From positions 682,001 through 746,000 of the forward strand of contig JACATO010000304.1 in assembly GCA_018389105.1 (NCBI GenBank): a stretch of DNA of 64,000 bases. The letters run 5' to 3'. This document shows positions 11,954 to 25,300 of the stretch, piece by piece (the stretch's first letter is position 1; each line of letters starts with the position of its first letter). This DNA is from Nautilus pompilius. Its lineage: Eukaryota; Mollusca; Cephalopoda; Nautilida; Nautilidae. The position numbers and the translations under genes are program-made. The notes beneath the pieces were generated by a model. That model did not search any database and was not told where the DNA came from. It worked only from the letters and a program-made list of their open reading frames with translations.

Positions 11954-14900
11954 CTAAATAAAGCCAAAAGTTGTCGTATTTTGTACACACAAAAGATTTT
12001 GTCAGAAGTTAAAACATTTCAAACAGTTACATCAGTTTAAGTCTAGGAAGACACGCAAAACCCAGTATCTTGCCCCGAGCGCAGAACTGCCTAGTTACGG
12101 CAGTACATAACGGTACTGACAGTTGTTAAAACTATTTATTTCTTTAGTGAATAATAAAAACTAAAATTAATGAATAAACATAATGAGAATTCCCACGCTG
12201 AAAAATATGGCTTGGTTATTTAGAACGCAAGGCAGGAAATGCTTAGACATACAATCTAAGTTGTTTTAGATATTTGTGATAACTTTTCTAGTGTACTCTC
12301 TTTCTATCATAAATCCCCCCCTCGTGTTGTAAATTAGAAACACAAGTCAAAACAAAATATTTTATCTTTTCAGAATTGTTTCCATGTGTTTAGCAAAATC
12401 ATACAAAATAAATTAATTTAATTATATTTTAATCTGAGCTTCTCTTATCTTCAGCCATATTTGCAAATGCCTAGGTATGGATATTTATAGAGCAGCAGAA
12501 AGTATTTTTTAAACGTATTTTTAACAATGACAGAAAATATATAAATGTGGAATTAATCTCATTCTTTTTCACGTTGGCGGTTTTCTGTAAAGTAAAAAAA
12601 GAAAAAAAAAGCAAAAACTCTCGTTTTCGGCGAGAAATGGTGGTAGGCAAGAAATATTGTAAAACCTGTGGCTTTCTACCTCTTTGTTTATTAGCATAAT
12701 AAGAAAAAAATGTCGGAAACACGACGTCCCGAAGGTGTATTCGACGAAACTAAGCAACCTCCAAGCTTTGGGAACCCATCTTCATAGCTGACATCACGAA
12801 ATCCAATACTCGTCGCCGAGCACCTGGTCTTTCAAGTTTGGTTTTTGCAAGTAAATAAAACTACGAGTTGCAAACCTGTTCAGATTAAAGCCGATGCTGT
12901 TCTATTATCGATGACTGGGTAGAGACCTTGGGTTAGACGAACGACACTGCTAATGTCCACAAATCATGCAATCTCAATAGAGTTCAGGATCGGAGACTGG
13001 CGCTTGTATTATCTCGTCGCGGAGGTTCGTAAGATGTTACTAGTCCTTTGACGTTGCAGAGAGCTGTCGTCTGTTGAGACGGGAAACTTATTCACATAAA
13101 ACATTGTCAGAAACATCTGTACGTTACAGTCTTCGTTGTTAGACCACGATTGGTCTCTAAATCTAATTCAAACGGCGTTGTGCAACTACTCCGATGCATA
13201 ATTAGTCTATTCATTAAAATGGCGTCGAGTGACACCCACACCGTGATGCAGCTATCCCCTTGCTAACATAATTACAATGGCGGCCTCTTAGTTGTACGCA
13301 TGCTAATTACGTAATTTTGCGCGTCATTAGCAATGCCGGTTTTCAGACAGGGTTTACCGGTAAATGTTTTTGCATAGTGCCACGTGAAAAACCTTTTAAA
13401 GGCGCGTGAACTAACAGCCAAAGTTGCTGGCCGACGACAAAATCTACCCGTGTCAAATTTAATCACGGTACCATAGTAAATAATTAAGTAGTCACTTCCC
13501 GCAACATTTTGGATTTTTAGAGTTTTAACGTTGGAAATAAATAATTGTACGCCTCCTATCACGTCTGATTCACGAAGGGAAGCTAAAAATAATGTTTAAT
13601 TTGGCTTCTTTCAAGTTATTCTAATTCCAAATACTTATCGGGCTCAATAGTATAATCTGTAAGTAAATTATACGTTTAACTCATTTGATGACTTTTTTAT
13701 ATATTTGGTTTGTCTTGAGAAAAAAATAACAAAAAGATGCTATTTATTCATCATAAAACAACAACAACAAACAAGAGTCATAACATATCGCCAAGAGTCC
13801 AAAATGAATAAATAGTCTAGCCTTTCATAAATGGAAACAAACAAAAAATAAGCTAAACAAATATCTAACTATACGTTTACAGAGAACAGCTGTTATATGA
13901 GCTCCGGATTTAACACAGAAATAAAAACTCGTGTGATTTCGTCAGCAGGGTCGGATATCATGCACCAAAGTATGAATGGAAGACAAAGTTTTTGTTTTGA
14001 TTTCTTACGATCGAAAGACCGAAGGAAGATATTCGATTTAATGGTAATTCGCAGAGAAACAGTAACAGGAACAACTGTGCAGACTGTGACAGCAACTGCT
14101 GGCTGAAGATGGAGAATAATTTGTCCATCCAAAAGGATTATGCTAGCTTCTTAATGAGAAACACTTGGACCTGTATTCAAATTCAGTCGCCCGTTACATT
14201 TCTTCGTATTATTCTCTCGCATTTAGTTAGGGCACCTGCTCCAAGGGGAAGTACATTGGCAATCCAACCCCGTGATACTGGACGAAGTGGCAAAGCGATT
14301 TTCTAACCGCTCTTCCCATTTCACTTTTATCGCCACGTAGCTAAAAGCACAATCCACTGTTTTCTGTAGCTTGGGAAACAAGTTAATCTCTTATCGAGAC
14401 GAAAGTAGTAGCGAAAGTCGCTCTCTAAGACGGGATATCACGAATTGCATGTATTTTTCTTTAAAAAAAAAAAGCTATTTCTGTTAAACAGATTTTTGTT
14501 TCTGATTGATGCGAACACCAGGAAAGGTGTATTTTTTTTAAAATCTTGTATTACGCAAACCTTAAAATACCGATACCTTCAGAAGAGGACAGGACACGTA
14601 CAAGGCTACAGAAAGCTGGGGATGCACTCAGCCCTTCTCATGGTTGTTCCTGTAGGTTCAGTCTACTATATAAATCAGTATAATCTATTTTAATTTTTTT
14701 ATTGACTTTTTGTATTTGCTTGCTTTCTGAGTAAGTACTAAATGTAAAATCTGGAGATTAAAAGGTTTTTAAATATTTAGAATAAAATACAAGACTTGGG
14801 GAATGTCAAGACGAGGACAGAAATATATATATATTTACGCGATCTTAACTGAAATTACAATCATTTCGGAGGAGCTGAACTAGATGGAATTTCAGGGTAC

Positions 14901-17900
14901 GCGAAATATTACCATCTTGCGCTGCAAACAGGAAAACCTCTGTTTATGTGGGAGGATGTTTTCTAAATATTTGGAACCATGGGAGAAATTTCAGGAGGAA
15001 CGTACTATGTACGACAGCGGTAAGTTTACACCAGGCTTTGAGATTACAAATCTAATACACGATTTTAGAAGTCGCGCAGCGTGCGACCCCGTCCGGGCGC
15101 CTATTTGCGTGGGGGTACAGTGAAAGGTCAGATCGTGAGTAGTTATGCACCAGATGACGCACATGCTACTGAAGTCGATTCCGATAACTTGGCGAAATAC
15201 CGAGGCGGTTCCTGGCCAATATATATCTGGTTGAGAAAAGGTCAATCGGAGCCGGCTACTCAATTGGCGCGCAAAGCGTCAGTACACTCTGGTCACGTGT
15301 AAAATAATTAAAGATATGATGCCACGATTTAAGATGGGGGATACTTCAGGCTGTAAGGCAGGTTTCGCATTCCAAAAGATTGTAAGTTGCACCCAAGCAA
15401 ACTCTCGACACGCAGTACACTATACCAAACGCTATGTCTATTGAGCGTCTTAAAGAATCGATATGCCCATCTCCACGTGTCGGCTCTGCAAAGATGGTCT
15501 TTATTTATTAAAGGCGTTCGAAAAACGATGGATTTAGTTGATAGATTTCACCCGTTTCAAACCAAGAAAAGCAAAACAGACCCTCCCTTTTATTCACTTG
15601 AAAATACTTTTTAAATAGTCGTGTCTTTTTTTTAAGTCACGTGATTTGGACTTAAGACTGTTAAACCTGTTACCTAGCAACCGACAAAGCATAAAACATT
15701 ACCCCTGAAAGTTATAGCCAGTTGCTAGGGGGCGGCGACGTCACAAGATGAAATCTGTATCACATCGAAATCCGTTTTAGAAATATTTTTCTACATATGT
15801 TTATTTATTGACAAAACTAATAAAAAAGTAAAGTTGATTTTTTTTTATTCTGTATAATAAATTATGACAAGAGCCTGAATTCTGACTGTATATATATATA
15901 TATATATTTTTTTTTTTTAACCGAGAAATTTAATTGATATCGATGCAGATGTTTTATCGTTTGTACTGAATAATTTCCCAGTGTGGAATATGTTACAATA
16001 CCTTAAGATTCTTTACGAGGTAGTTTTCTTTGTTCAGCCCAGTCTTAGGTTAGTATGCGTCATTTTGAAGTTTTTAACCAACAATCTACTGCTGATCTAT
16101 ACTCAAAGCTTAATAATAACAATAATATGATGATCGAGCCCCCCTCAACGTTATTTTCAACTATATTTTTTAAAAAAAAATGTTATTTAGCAGTCAAATT
16201 TAGCGCCATTCTCCTGTCAAATTCTTCGTACAACATCTGGAAAACGTCTAATGCTTGCAAATGTTAATATGATAACTTACGAACTGTTTTATTTTTAAAA
16301 TTTGTTTATCTTCAGGAACCAGAGAAAATGAAGTATTTGTCAAACCAATTCTCAAAACTTTCCAAATTAAATAAAATCTGTTGGCAATTAGAGCGAACTT
16401 CGGCAAAAATTTTTCTAACATCACTCGAGGTATCGTCTTAAATGGAAAATAAAAGTAAAGTCCATTCACAGACGTCATTCTGTAATTTAGTACGAGAATC
16501 CGTGGTGTTTCGGTCGAAATATCTACAAAACAGAAAGAATACGAACAACTTTTTAAACATTCAGATAAAGTAAATTGTAATTCGTGTAATCAGTTTTCGA
16601 GTTATATCCCAGATGGTTTAAGGCCTTTACTCTAACGTTAAGGTACAGATTTACGGATCACAGCACTCGAGTAGTTGTTTGTATTAACATTTCTTTTCGT
16701 TTTTTTACTTTTAAAGACAAAGAATTTTCTTTTATCAATACAGCCAATTAATTAATAATGTAGATTTTTTTCTGAAGTTGTACCAAAATTCCAGTTTGCG
16801 TGACCATTTCGTACGTACATTTTAGTATTTTATATTGAAAGCCAAGAGGAATGAAAAAATATTTAAAATAATTTTTTTTAAAAAAAAAATTACAGAAATC
16901 CATTTTATATTTTTATTTTAGAATACTTTATCGGAGACGATTTGTAATAACTTTGGCATTTATCTAACTACCTAACAGATTAGATTCACTGTTGGGGAGT
17001 AGGTGGCTAGAAATACTTCCGTAATTATGATTCGAGACGTGAGAATCATTCAGTTCATAACTGTATTTTGTAGCTTGGTAATTTACACACACACACATTT
17101 ATATATTAAAAATCCCTGAGTGGAAAGGAAAGAACAATGCGAGTTACTGTAACGACATCTTAATTAGAATCTTATCAATGAGTTCCGTTCCATGCAATCG
17201 CTGGTTTGGGAGTGGAAATCGCATACTTACGACGTCGTGTGAAATCGAGACAATTCGCCTCGTAACAGGAATCGCGGGCGCCTATTTCATCGTTTTGACT
17301 TCCCTGTTGAAATCTCTCTTTTTCCTGGACCAGAAGATTTTACATTCCACGACGAAAATCGTCACGGCCGAAAAATTCCCAAATTATTTGAGGTCAGTAG
17401 ATAACGCTGTCAGGAATACCTTTTCTCTCTACACGCGGTCAACCCAATTTTAAAGAGAGGGAGAACGAAGGGGAACCAGCAGAAACTATATATATATGTA
17501 TATTAGTTGATCAGATACTTGGCGAATTGCGCAAAGTAGCTACAAACTTCAGTAGGATCATTTTACATTTACTAATTGAGTACATAGTAAAAGAAAACAA
17601 AAGTGCCCAAAAGGATTTTTCATTGATGAAAGAGTAAAAGAAAAGAGAAATTGCTCAGCACGATATCTACTGCTAGAAACCGAATATCTCAATTTCTGTT
17701 CGTTTAATATTGAAAATGTCATGTTGGTTTGGTCCACAGAGCAGGCAACTCAGGACAAAATATGCCAAATTGGCAAATGTTAACCAGATCATTTCTCAGT
17801 TCCATTCCACTGTATTAACTCATCACAATCAGTAATTCAAAAGTTTTTTTTTTTAAGAAAACCGTTTACTTACTGCCATAAAAATATGTTTATAAATCAT

Positions 17901-17964
17901 TGTAGTCTTGAAAATATGTTTTTTTCTCACTTGCTCCCTATTGCGACAATATATATCTATATAA
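11954..17964. other. Long AT-rich intergenic stretch
   Basis: About 6 kb without a recognised gene or mobile element. It contains short simple repeats, for example a TA run plus poly-T near 15888-15920. Open frames such as those at 13.3-13.6, 14.9-15.3 and 17.2-17.4 kb give no recognisable domains. Confidence 0.45.
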
Positions 17965-18204
17965 ATTACACTGGTCAACAAAATTAAATGTATTATACTC
18001 ATTATGAATGCAAACCACCTTTTTTAGACTAATTTTTCATGCTGATTTCAAAATTTCATTCCATTTGTATGCAGCACCTATCAGTTTTTCAGTAGATACA
18101 TGCAAATATTTACATATATGTATATATGAAATCATTAACGTAATAAATAAGGACATATTATTTTTAGAAAGTAAATGAGTTTATTGAGTTAAAAATCATC
18201 ACTA

Positions 18205-19932
18205 TCATTCTACAAAGAGTGAATACACAGAAAATTGGTCAGACAAAACAGACAAAGTTAGAACAACAGAGTTCGAAACATTGTGATTTGGATTTCCTGC
18301 GGTGTTCCTGATCTGGTTGATCACGGTAAAGTGTCCAGCAGTAGTCAGCCAGCATAGGTCATTCCAGAAGCCTTGATACTGTTTCTCCATAGCACTAATG
18401 TCCTGGTGAAATCTTTCACCATATTCATCAGACACTGCTCCAAGGTTATCTGCGAAGAAATCCAGATGGGAGTCCAAGAAGTGAACTTTCAGTGACATGC
18501 GACAACCCATTGCTGAGTAACATTTCAGAAGATTTTTGATGCCATCCTTGTAGTCCATTGCCTTCTTTTGCCCAAGAAATTCTCACAGATCCAATCGAAA
18601 GCATTCCAGGCAGGCAGTTCCAGTTCATCCAGTGTTGTCTTGAAGTTGACATCTTTGAGTACTTCTATAATTTGGGGTCCGACAAAGATATCCTCTTTCA
18701 ACTTCGCCTTTGTGATTTTGGGAAACTTTTCTACAATATACTCAAACCCTCTGGCATTTCTCTTCCCTAGTGTCTTTACAAACTGTTTCATCAGTCCAAG
18801 CTTTATGTGCAAAGGAGGCAATAGGACATTACATGGATCTACAAGAGGTGTATTCTTGACGCTAGACAGTCCTGGCTGGTATGATGTTCTAGTCTGCCAG
18901 TTTGATTCCGAATAATGTCTGTCAGTTGCTCGACTATCCCATAGACGCAAGAAACAACAGTATTTTGTGAAACCTGACTGCATTCCCATTAACATTCCAA
19001 TGACTTTAAATCTCCACATATTTCCATGAATATCTTTCATAGGCAATGGCATGAAGTAAAAGTTCCATATTCTCATATGAATCATGAAGATGAACGGAAT
19101 GTGCAACAGGAATGGAGGGCTTCAAATTACCATTATGGAGAAGTACAGCTTTTAAACTTCGTTTTGAAGAGTCAATAAACAAACGCCACTCTGCAGGATC
19201 ATGATTTTGTGATAAACATTCGAAAAGTCCATCGATGTTACTGCAAAAGCAAAGCGGGCCTTCAACAGAAAAACACTATTGTAGAACCACATTTCTCTGC
19301 CGAAAATAAGTTATACGAACACCGTGCTCTAGCAGATACTTCTCCTTCAGTCTTGATGCCAACAGTTCTGCTTTATCTTTTGAGAGGGATAGGTCTCTGA
19401 CAAGGTCATTCAGTTCAGCTTGGGAAAATTTCTGAGGTTCAAAGCTATCGTCATCAGCCACGTAATCTTCCTCAGCAGCACTATCGTGACAGTCAGCATC
19501 ATCATCTGATGTTTCAATACCATCATCTGGTGGAACTGGAACTGGCAGACTTCTATTGTGAGGCACAGGTCTCATTGCAGAATCCAAATTGGGATGCACA
19601 ATTTTGTGTTTATTCTTCATAGAAAATCCTGTGACATTTACTTTGCAAAAATAACAGTCATTAAAATGGGCTTTCGGCTCCCGCCATATCATTGGAATGG
19701 CAAAAGGCATGGACTTCTTCCTCTTATTGAACCAGTCACGTAAGCCATTTGAGCAAGCTGATCAGATAAAATGTGGTGCCCATAACTTGTCCTGATCTCC
19801 AAGAGGACAGTCAAAGTATAGCTTATAAATCTTCTTTATCTCTGGTGTTATTGTACGTTTTTGAGCTTTCACAATAAATTGTCCACAGACATAACAAAAC
19901 ACATCAGGAGGATTTCTACACTGTCTTGACAT
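18205..19932 (-). pseudogene. Broken ORF of the TIR element (putative DDE-type transposase, uncharacterised repetitive family)
   Basis: The likely start is MSRQCRNPPD at 19932 on the minus strand. The N terminus has a zinc-knuckle-like FCYVCG pair. Later blocks are MPFAIPMIWREP, RLFIDSSKRSLKAVLLHNG, GMQSGFTKYCCF, LLPPLHIKLGLMK and SDEYGERFHQDIS. I recall very similar proteins as a many-copy, unnamed family in arthropod and other invertebrate genomes. Lesions in this copy: in-frame TGA at 19762-19764, TAG at 19276-19278, a frameshift near 19005, another near 18565 (also present in copy 2) and one near 18350. FIDSS, and the acidic residues of SDEYGE, are candidate parts of a DDE catalytic triad, but that is inference. 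The protein cannot be made from this copy. Confidence 0.75.
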
Positions 19933-19984
19933 TGTTAACACTGTAAAACAAGTAAGGAAATAGATACAAACGGTTATGCTTATA

Positions 19985-20115
19985 TTGAATTTGAGATGAT
20001 GAAATATTTCATCAGACCAATTATGACTGGACAATTTGAGATGTTGAAATACCTATTTCATCAGACAAAACTTGATTGGTTAATTTAAGATGATGAAATA
20101 TTGCATCTGAACTAT
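19985..20115. repeat. Three imperfect ~45-bp tandem repeats with palindromic cores
   Basis: Three units related to AATTTGAGATGATGAAATA lie just upstream of the ORF start on the minus strand. The first contains a perfect 18-bp palindrome, TGATGAAATATTTCATCA (19997-20014). The second (about 20040-20062) and third (about 20088-20110) are decayed forms of it. The position between TIR and ORF suits a promoter or transposase-binding array. Confidence 0.75.
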
Positions 20116-20358
20116 GCAGCAATGAATAATGTAGTTTATTTTAAAGGTATGTTTCCATGATGTAAATGAAATACATGCATACACGTCATTAATTGGAATT
20201 TCTATATAACGCATGAGCTAAAACCAAAAAAACTTTCTCATCTTGAAAACTGTACGTGATGTCAAAAATCTAATTGTATATTTTAAATCAGCATTAAAAA
20301 CTACACTGAGTACACCTTGACATATGCTTGATGAAAAATACTTGTTGACCAGTGATTA

Positions 20359-22370
20359 AAAATAATCATACCCTGAATAAGGCAACGTTTAATTATTTGT
20401 TTTATTCCTGATTTAGCATGAATTAATTTTATTAAAATAATTAGCGATTTATTACTTCGTAGTTGTCTTTCCATATCAGCACTGTCTGTAACACGTCAAT
20501 TTTTGCCTTACCCATGCTACCTCAGAAGCACTAGTTAGTATTTGTGTTGGAATAACAGTATGATTATTTCAACGCAATGCAAATACAAGTGGTTGGAGCG
20601 ATATACAGATGTTACATTACAAGGAGTTACTTAGATACTATGTATTACAACCCTATGGATCAACGTGTCTGAGTAATGTGAATTTTAAGAGTACTGGTTT
20701 TCAAATGCACTCTAGATGGGTATACAGTGAGTTACTACAAATGAATGCTCAATATATCTTTTAAGAATGCAACAGTATAAGACACTTACTGAAAATATCA
20801 AGAAACCTCTTTAATATATATTTCAAAATCTGATGTATTAACAATATTGCATCTCACCTGTAGCGATACATTTAGAAACACTGTTAGCGAGTGTAGCAGA
20901 GTGGAATACTGTTGACTAACAAAACGTTCCATATTTCATCGGCATTTGTTGGCATTGTTTCGCCTTTTGCAGGTTTATCCATTTTCTGCTACATTCCCTT
21001 AATGACATTCACTTTAGGACTTTACGATCGTCAATCCAACTGTCGGCCTTTTTTATTTCGTATGCATAATTTTGATTTTGTCATGTATCATGATAAAATA
21101 TGCGGCTATGAGTTAGTACTTAATCCATTCTTTGATTAACAATAAGAAGTTCTCGTATGCGTGTCCATTCATTATTATACACAAAGTCAGATTATATCTT
21201 GCTTTTATAACTTCTTATATAGTGATGGCTCTCTCACAGTAGACGCGAATTATACACGAGTGAACAACAACAACAACAAAAAAACAGCCGACCTCTGGTT
21301 GACTCTTACTTTATGTCTTCCTTTTTTTGCCTTTAACAGCACCTGTTTGTGAATTACCGTTCATCAGCCTAAAAATATGACTGGTCAGTGGTAGAGAAAA
21401 TTGATATCGAGAGTTAAAAAGAAAACAAAAACTAAAAAAAGCAAGTTTAAAGGGAAAAAAAAGAAGAGGAGAGATCTAATCAAATGTAGCGTGTTTGTTT
21501 TAGTCTGGTGACAGAATGTTAAACTAATAATTAGAGAAGTTGACACCACTTTCATAAACGGAAATATTTGGTGATGGAAGGAGATACTGATAACTTGGCG
21601 CTAGAACGGTCTAACCGTCGAGGATGATGTGTAAAAAGTTTAGAACTCTCACATGCGCCTTTAAAAAGAAAAAAGAAAAGCATATTCAGGTTTTCGAAGC
21701 AAAGCAACAGTTTAGTGGACGAAGTAAAATCGTCACTTCACCGTTAATGGCTGACAAAATACCAAAGACGCTTCTTCACGCGGTATTAGCGCAACTCTGC
21801 GGATTTTAAAAGTGCTTATATAAGAAAATTAAAAAGAAATTTTGGTTCATTATAAAAGTTATCAAAGTTTATCCAGACCTCATTGGAGGAGACATCATAA
21901 CTCATTTCAAAAGAATCAGTAAATTATCGAGTTTAGTTCGGCTTCTCATCTTTGATGACTGACAGCCATCCGAAAGCAGTTTTCACAGAGCATTCAGATA
22001 ACGGCATTAACGATCTATAATTTGCAATAGCATGTAAATGTCAGGTAAAGATGACCTTTACGTTATACGAGGCCCTCATTACAGATTAATCAAATAAAGG
22101 TTTTTGTCCACTGCTCATTTATAGTGCATGCCGACGAAATAACCTTTATGACAATACAAAAGAAAAAGGGCAACATAAACTTAAGTCGCTTCTCTTTTGA
22201 TTGGCATTGTATATTTTACATATGTTTTCCATGAGTACGTTTAACGGAAATCACGAAGTACTGATTTTAACTTCAGGTAAGCTTAGATTCGATCAGCAGT
22301 CGAATTGTTTAGCTTCATTATATACGTCGTTAGCCGTCCACGTCTTCTAAATTCGCCATCTACGCGTAAA
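20359..22370. other. AT-rich spacer
   Basis: No gene recognised. A segment at about 20520-20625 is a diverged relative of about 26838-26950: both contain GCACTAGTTAGTA followed later by GCGATATA. Confidence 0.4.
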
Positions 22371-22431
<61 letters not shown>

Positions 22432-22452
22432 CCACACACACACACACACACC
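22371..22452. repeat. Compound (CT)n(CA)n microsatellite
   Basis: A run of CT dinucleotides passes directly into CA dinucleotides with two CC interruptions. Open frames across it are artefacts of the repeat. Confidence 0.97.
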
Positions 22453-23589
22453 ATGCCGTCAGTAAAGGCTTTTTATGGTCTTTAAATATGTAGGATAGAA
22501 AGAAGCGTACATTAAAACAAAAGACTTCATTTGGAGGCGTTAGAGCTACAATTGTCACCTAGTGAAAATCCCTTAAAGGTGGCTATGACACACAATCATG
22601 GGCGTCTGCTAGGGAGCGGTGGAAAGTTGATGGTGATAGTATAATGGTGGCATTATCCCTCCAAGGATTCACCGTGCTCAATGGTGCGTGTTTATTCGGG
22701 AAAGATAATGAGTCTGATCGCACCCTGCCGAAGGCAAAAGATTTGGAAGAGAGTAGCAATATAGGAAAATACAATATAAATCACTGGAAGAATGTCTGTA
22801 TGTCAAAGTAAATAGCTAAACCGTCTGTCTCTCTGTCTAGTTTTGAGAAACAAGCTGTTAAGTTAACTAAGAAATGAAGGGGGCAGGTCGCCAATTGGCT
22901 AGTTAGTATAACTGCGTTCTGATTAGTTAGTGACCCTAGCAACAGTTCTAATTGGTTAATCAAACTAAGCGCTAGTAGCCACTTTCAGATCCCAGTAGGC
23001 TATAAAATTTGGCAAAGAAACTTTCATCCAATAGCCAAGTGACCCATTCAAGTCTAGCCAAGTGAGGTTTACATTTCGTATTCATTTTAGAAAATATTTT
23101 AGCAAAACGGAAATTGGAAACACCAGAGAAGGAAGCAGAGCAGAAGGCAAGAACTTACAAACGAAGCTGGAGATTCAACAATAACAGTTAAGTGCGACCA
23201 ACCAAATCATTCTGATGATATTGGATTGCATGTTAATTCGTCTATAAAACTAAAGGAAATATTAAGCAAGCAATCTACTTGTAAAAAGTGACTTTTTTCT
23301 TGAGAATTATAATTTAAATATGGATACAAAAGGAGCATGGAGTTTCCGTTGTGTGTGTGTGTGTGGCTAAATCAGTATTCATGATGGCTTAGTCGTTCCC
23401 CCACCATTCAATGGACTAATTTGTTAATAATGTACAATTTTCCAACAACCAGTTCATCGTGACACACGCGGAGCCTTTACCTTGGAAACTTTTACGAGTA
23501 TAAAAACTTCCATGAAATTGCAAGAATTCATATCCTTACGACTTGGCGCAGAAACGCGCAAGTGAATGCAATTAACATTTTGGCCATGA

Positions 23590-25300
23590 AGAAAAAACAG
23601 AAATGAACACTGTGTGTAAACTGGACAGTGCTTTTAACCAAGACGATGAACAGAATCGGAAAGTATTACATCCAATATCGTCGACCACTCTATTTTGTTG
23701 TACACATGACATTGCTTTACGTGGTAAAGGACATAAAATTAGAGATATTCAAAGTCTGTTTAGTTTTTACATGGAATCAGATGAGATGCTATGAACCATT
23801 TGGAAAATGCTCCAACTAATGCTCGCTATGTCCGTGCAGAAAATGAACTAATCAGCCTATGCGAAGAAACTATCAGGAAAGAAATGGGTTCTTCGGCAAA
23901 AAATTATACTGAATTTTCAATAATTGCGGATGAAAATGATGACGTATCTGGAAAAAAGCATTTTTTACTGAGTTTTCGTTCCGTCGACACAACAACCACG
24001 GAAAATATTATCCGAGAGGAATTTCTTGGATTCACAAGACTACATAAACTAGATGTTACTTCCATTGCCAATGCAATCATTGATCAGTGTACAAAGTTTG
24101 GCCTTAATTTAGAAAAACTACATGGCCAAGGATATGACAGGTGCTTTACGATGGCAGGAAAGGAGTGTGCAAGCTACGATAAAACGAAGGTATCTAAAAG
24201 TTGTATTTGTCCTTTGTGCTGCTTATAAATTCAGTCTAGTTGTCAATGACTTGAATTGTGTAGAAGGATATGCAATAGAATCGGTACAGTGAAAGCTATC
24301 ATAAAATTTTTCTGAGAGTCCAAAGATACGATGTCTTTCCCCCAAATGTGCCACTTCTATCTGACACGTTGGACTGCAAACACAAAAGTATTAGAATTTT
24401 TCCGACAATTTTGGAAGCATGTTTGATAAGTTAACCATACTGGCTACCACGGCTTCAGGTAAAACATGACAAGGCGCACATCATTTAGAATCTGCTTCAA
24501 GCACAGTCACATTTATTTGTTTGTCTGATTGTAATTTCTAGCTATTCGGTAATGCTAGAATCCGTAACAAGAGCTCTCAAAGCTGTTGAACTTGATATCA
24601 TAAATGTGCCTGATCATGTTCAGGAGCTTAAAAGTGTGGTTTGTGAACACCGACAAAAAGGAGAACAATTCAACAAACTTTTCGCAAAAGTTCAACAGTT
24701 GTCGAAGCTGAATACTGGATTATCTGTTCCAAGACAATGCAGACAGCAGACATTTTGATCCAGTGTTGGTGCCTCAATCGTGGAAGAATATTTTTCTTAA
24801 ACATTTTTGATATCCTATTGGGACACAATCATTTCATCACTAAAGAGCCGGTTTGCTGCAGAAAATAAATAAAATTTCTGTTTTTTCCCCTTCATCCAGT
24901 ACAATTGGTGCACATAAGGCGTGAAAAATTAAAAAACCAAACACTAAAAAGGTGTACAAAATTGGAAAGTTGGGAGCTGGAGCTATCTCCTGTTGAAGAT
25001 GTGATTCAAACAGGGAGGAACAATATGTTAGCAAATTAAAGAATGCATTCTTTGAGTTGTTAGAGTTCACTGATCTATTCCCTTCCATTCATTGAGCAAT
25101 TAATGTAGCTCTAAGGTTACCAGTAACAATCTTCACAGCAGAAAGGCCGTTTAGCACAATGAGAATGATGAAAACATGGCTGAGGTCAACAATGACAGAT
25201 GATCGTTTGTCTGAACTTTGTATGATAAGTATTCGTAGAACAAAAGTTACGGCTAACAGGCAGGAACTTATTAAAAAATGTTATGTATAAATTTGGACAA
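23590..25300 (+). pseudogene. Degenerate hAT-type transposase (ZMYM1-like, DUF4371 plus hAT dimerisation)
   Basis: Recognisable blocks run in family order across shifting frames. First are LFCCTHDIALRGKGHK (about 23690-23740) and FSIIADENDDVSGKK with REEFLGFTRLHKLD (23791-24060). Next are GLNLEKLHGQGYDRCFTMAGKE (about 24100-24170), LESVTRALKAVELDI (about 24555-24600) and LSVPRQCRQQT (about 24720-24755). Last is the dimerisation end LPVTIFTAERPFSTMRMMKTWLRSTM (read about 25115-25195). The order and content match ZMYM1-like/P52rIPK-like hAT proteins. In-frame stops and frameshifts lie at several places (for example about 24225-24540 and 24760-24860), so it is dead. I did not find convincing TIRs or target duplications, so element ends are unknown. 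Confidence 0.8.

Larger units (their letters stand above)
17969..20354 (-). mobile_element. TIR-bounded DNA transposon of unclassified family, copy 1
   Basis: The ends are perfect 13-bp inverted repeats: CACTGGTCAACAA at 17969-17981 and its reverse complement at 20342-20354. Flanks on both sides read ATTA (17965-17968 and 20355-20358), a possible 4-bp target duplication, though the second copy does not settle the TSD length. The 2386-bp element carries one long gene on the minus strand, now broken. A second, shorter copy with the same ends lies at 28687-29997. Two copies sharing exactly the same termini around an ORF show this is a mobile unit. I cannot place it in a named superfamily from the sequence alone. 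Confidence 0.85.

Noticed and set aside
14884-15302. Overlapping open frames on both strands near 15 kb
   Set aside because: No recognised domain, no convincing splice sites and no similarity recalled.
22283-22558. Open frames over the CT/CA repeat
   Set aside because: Dipeptide repeats such as VCVC and THTH produced by the microsatellite.
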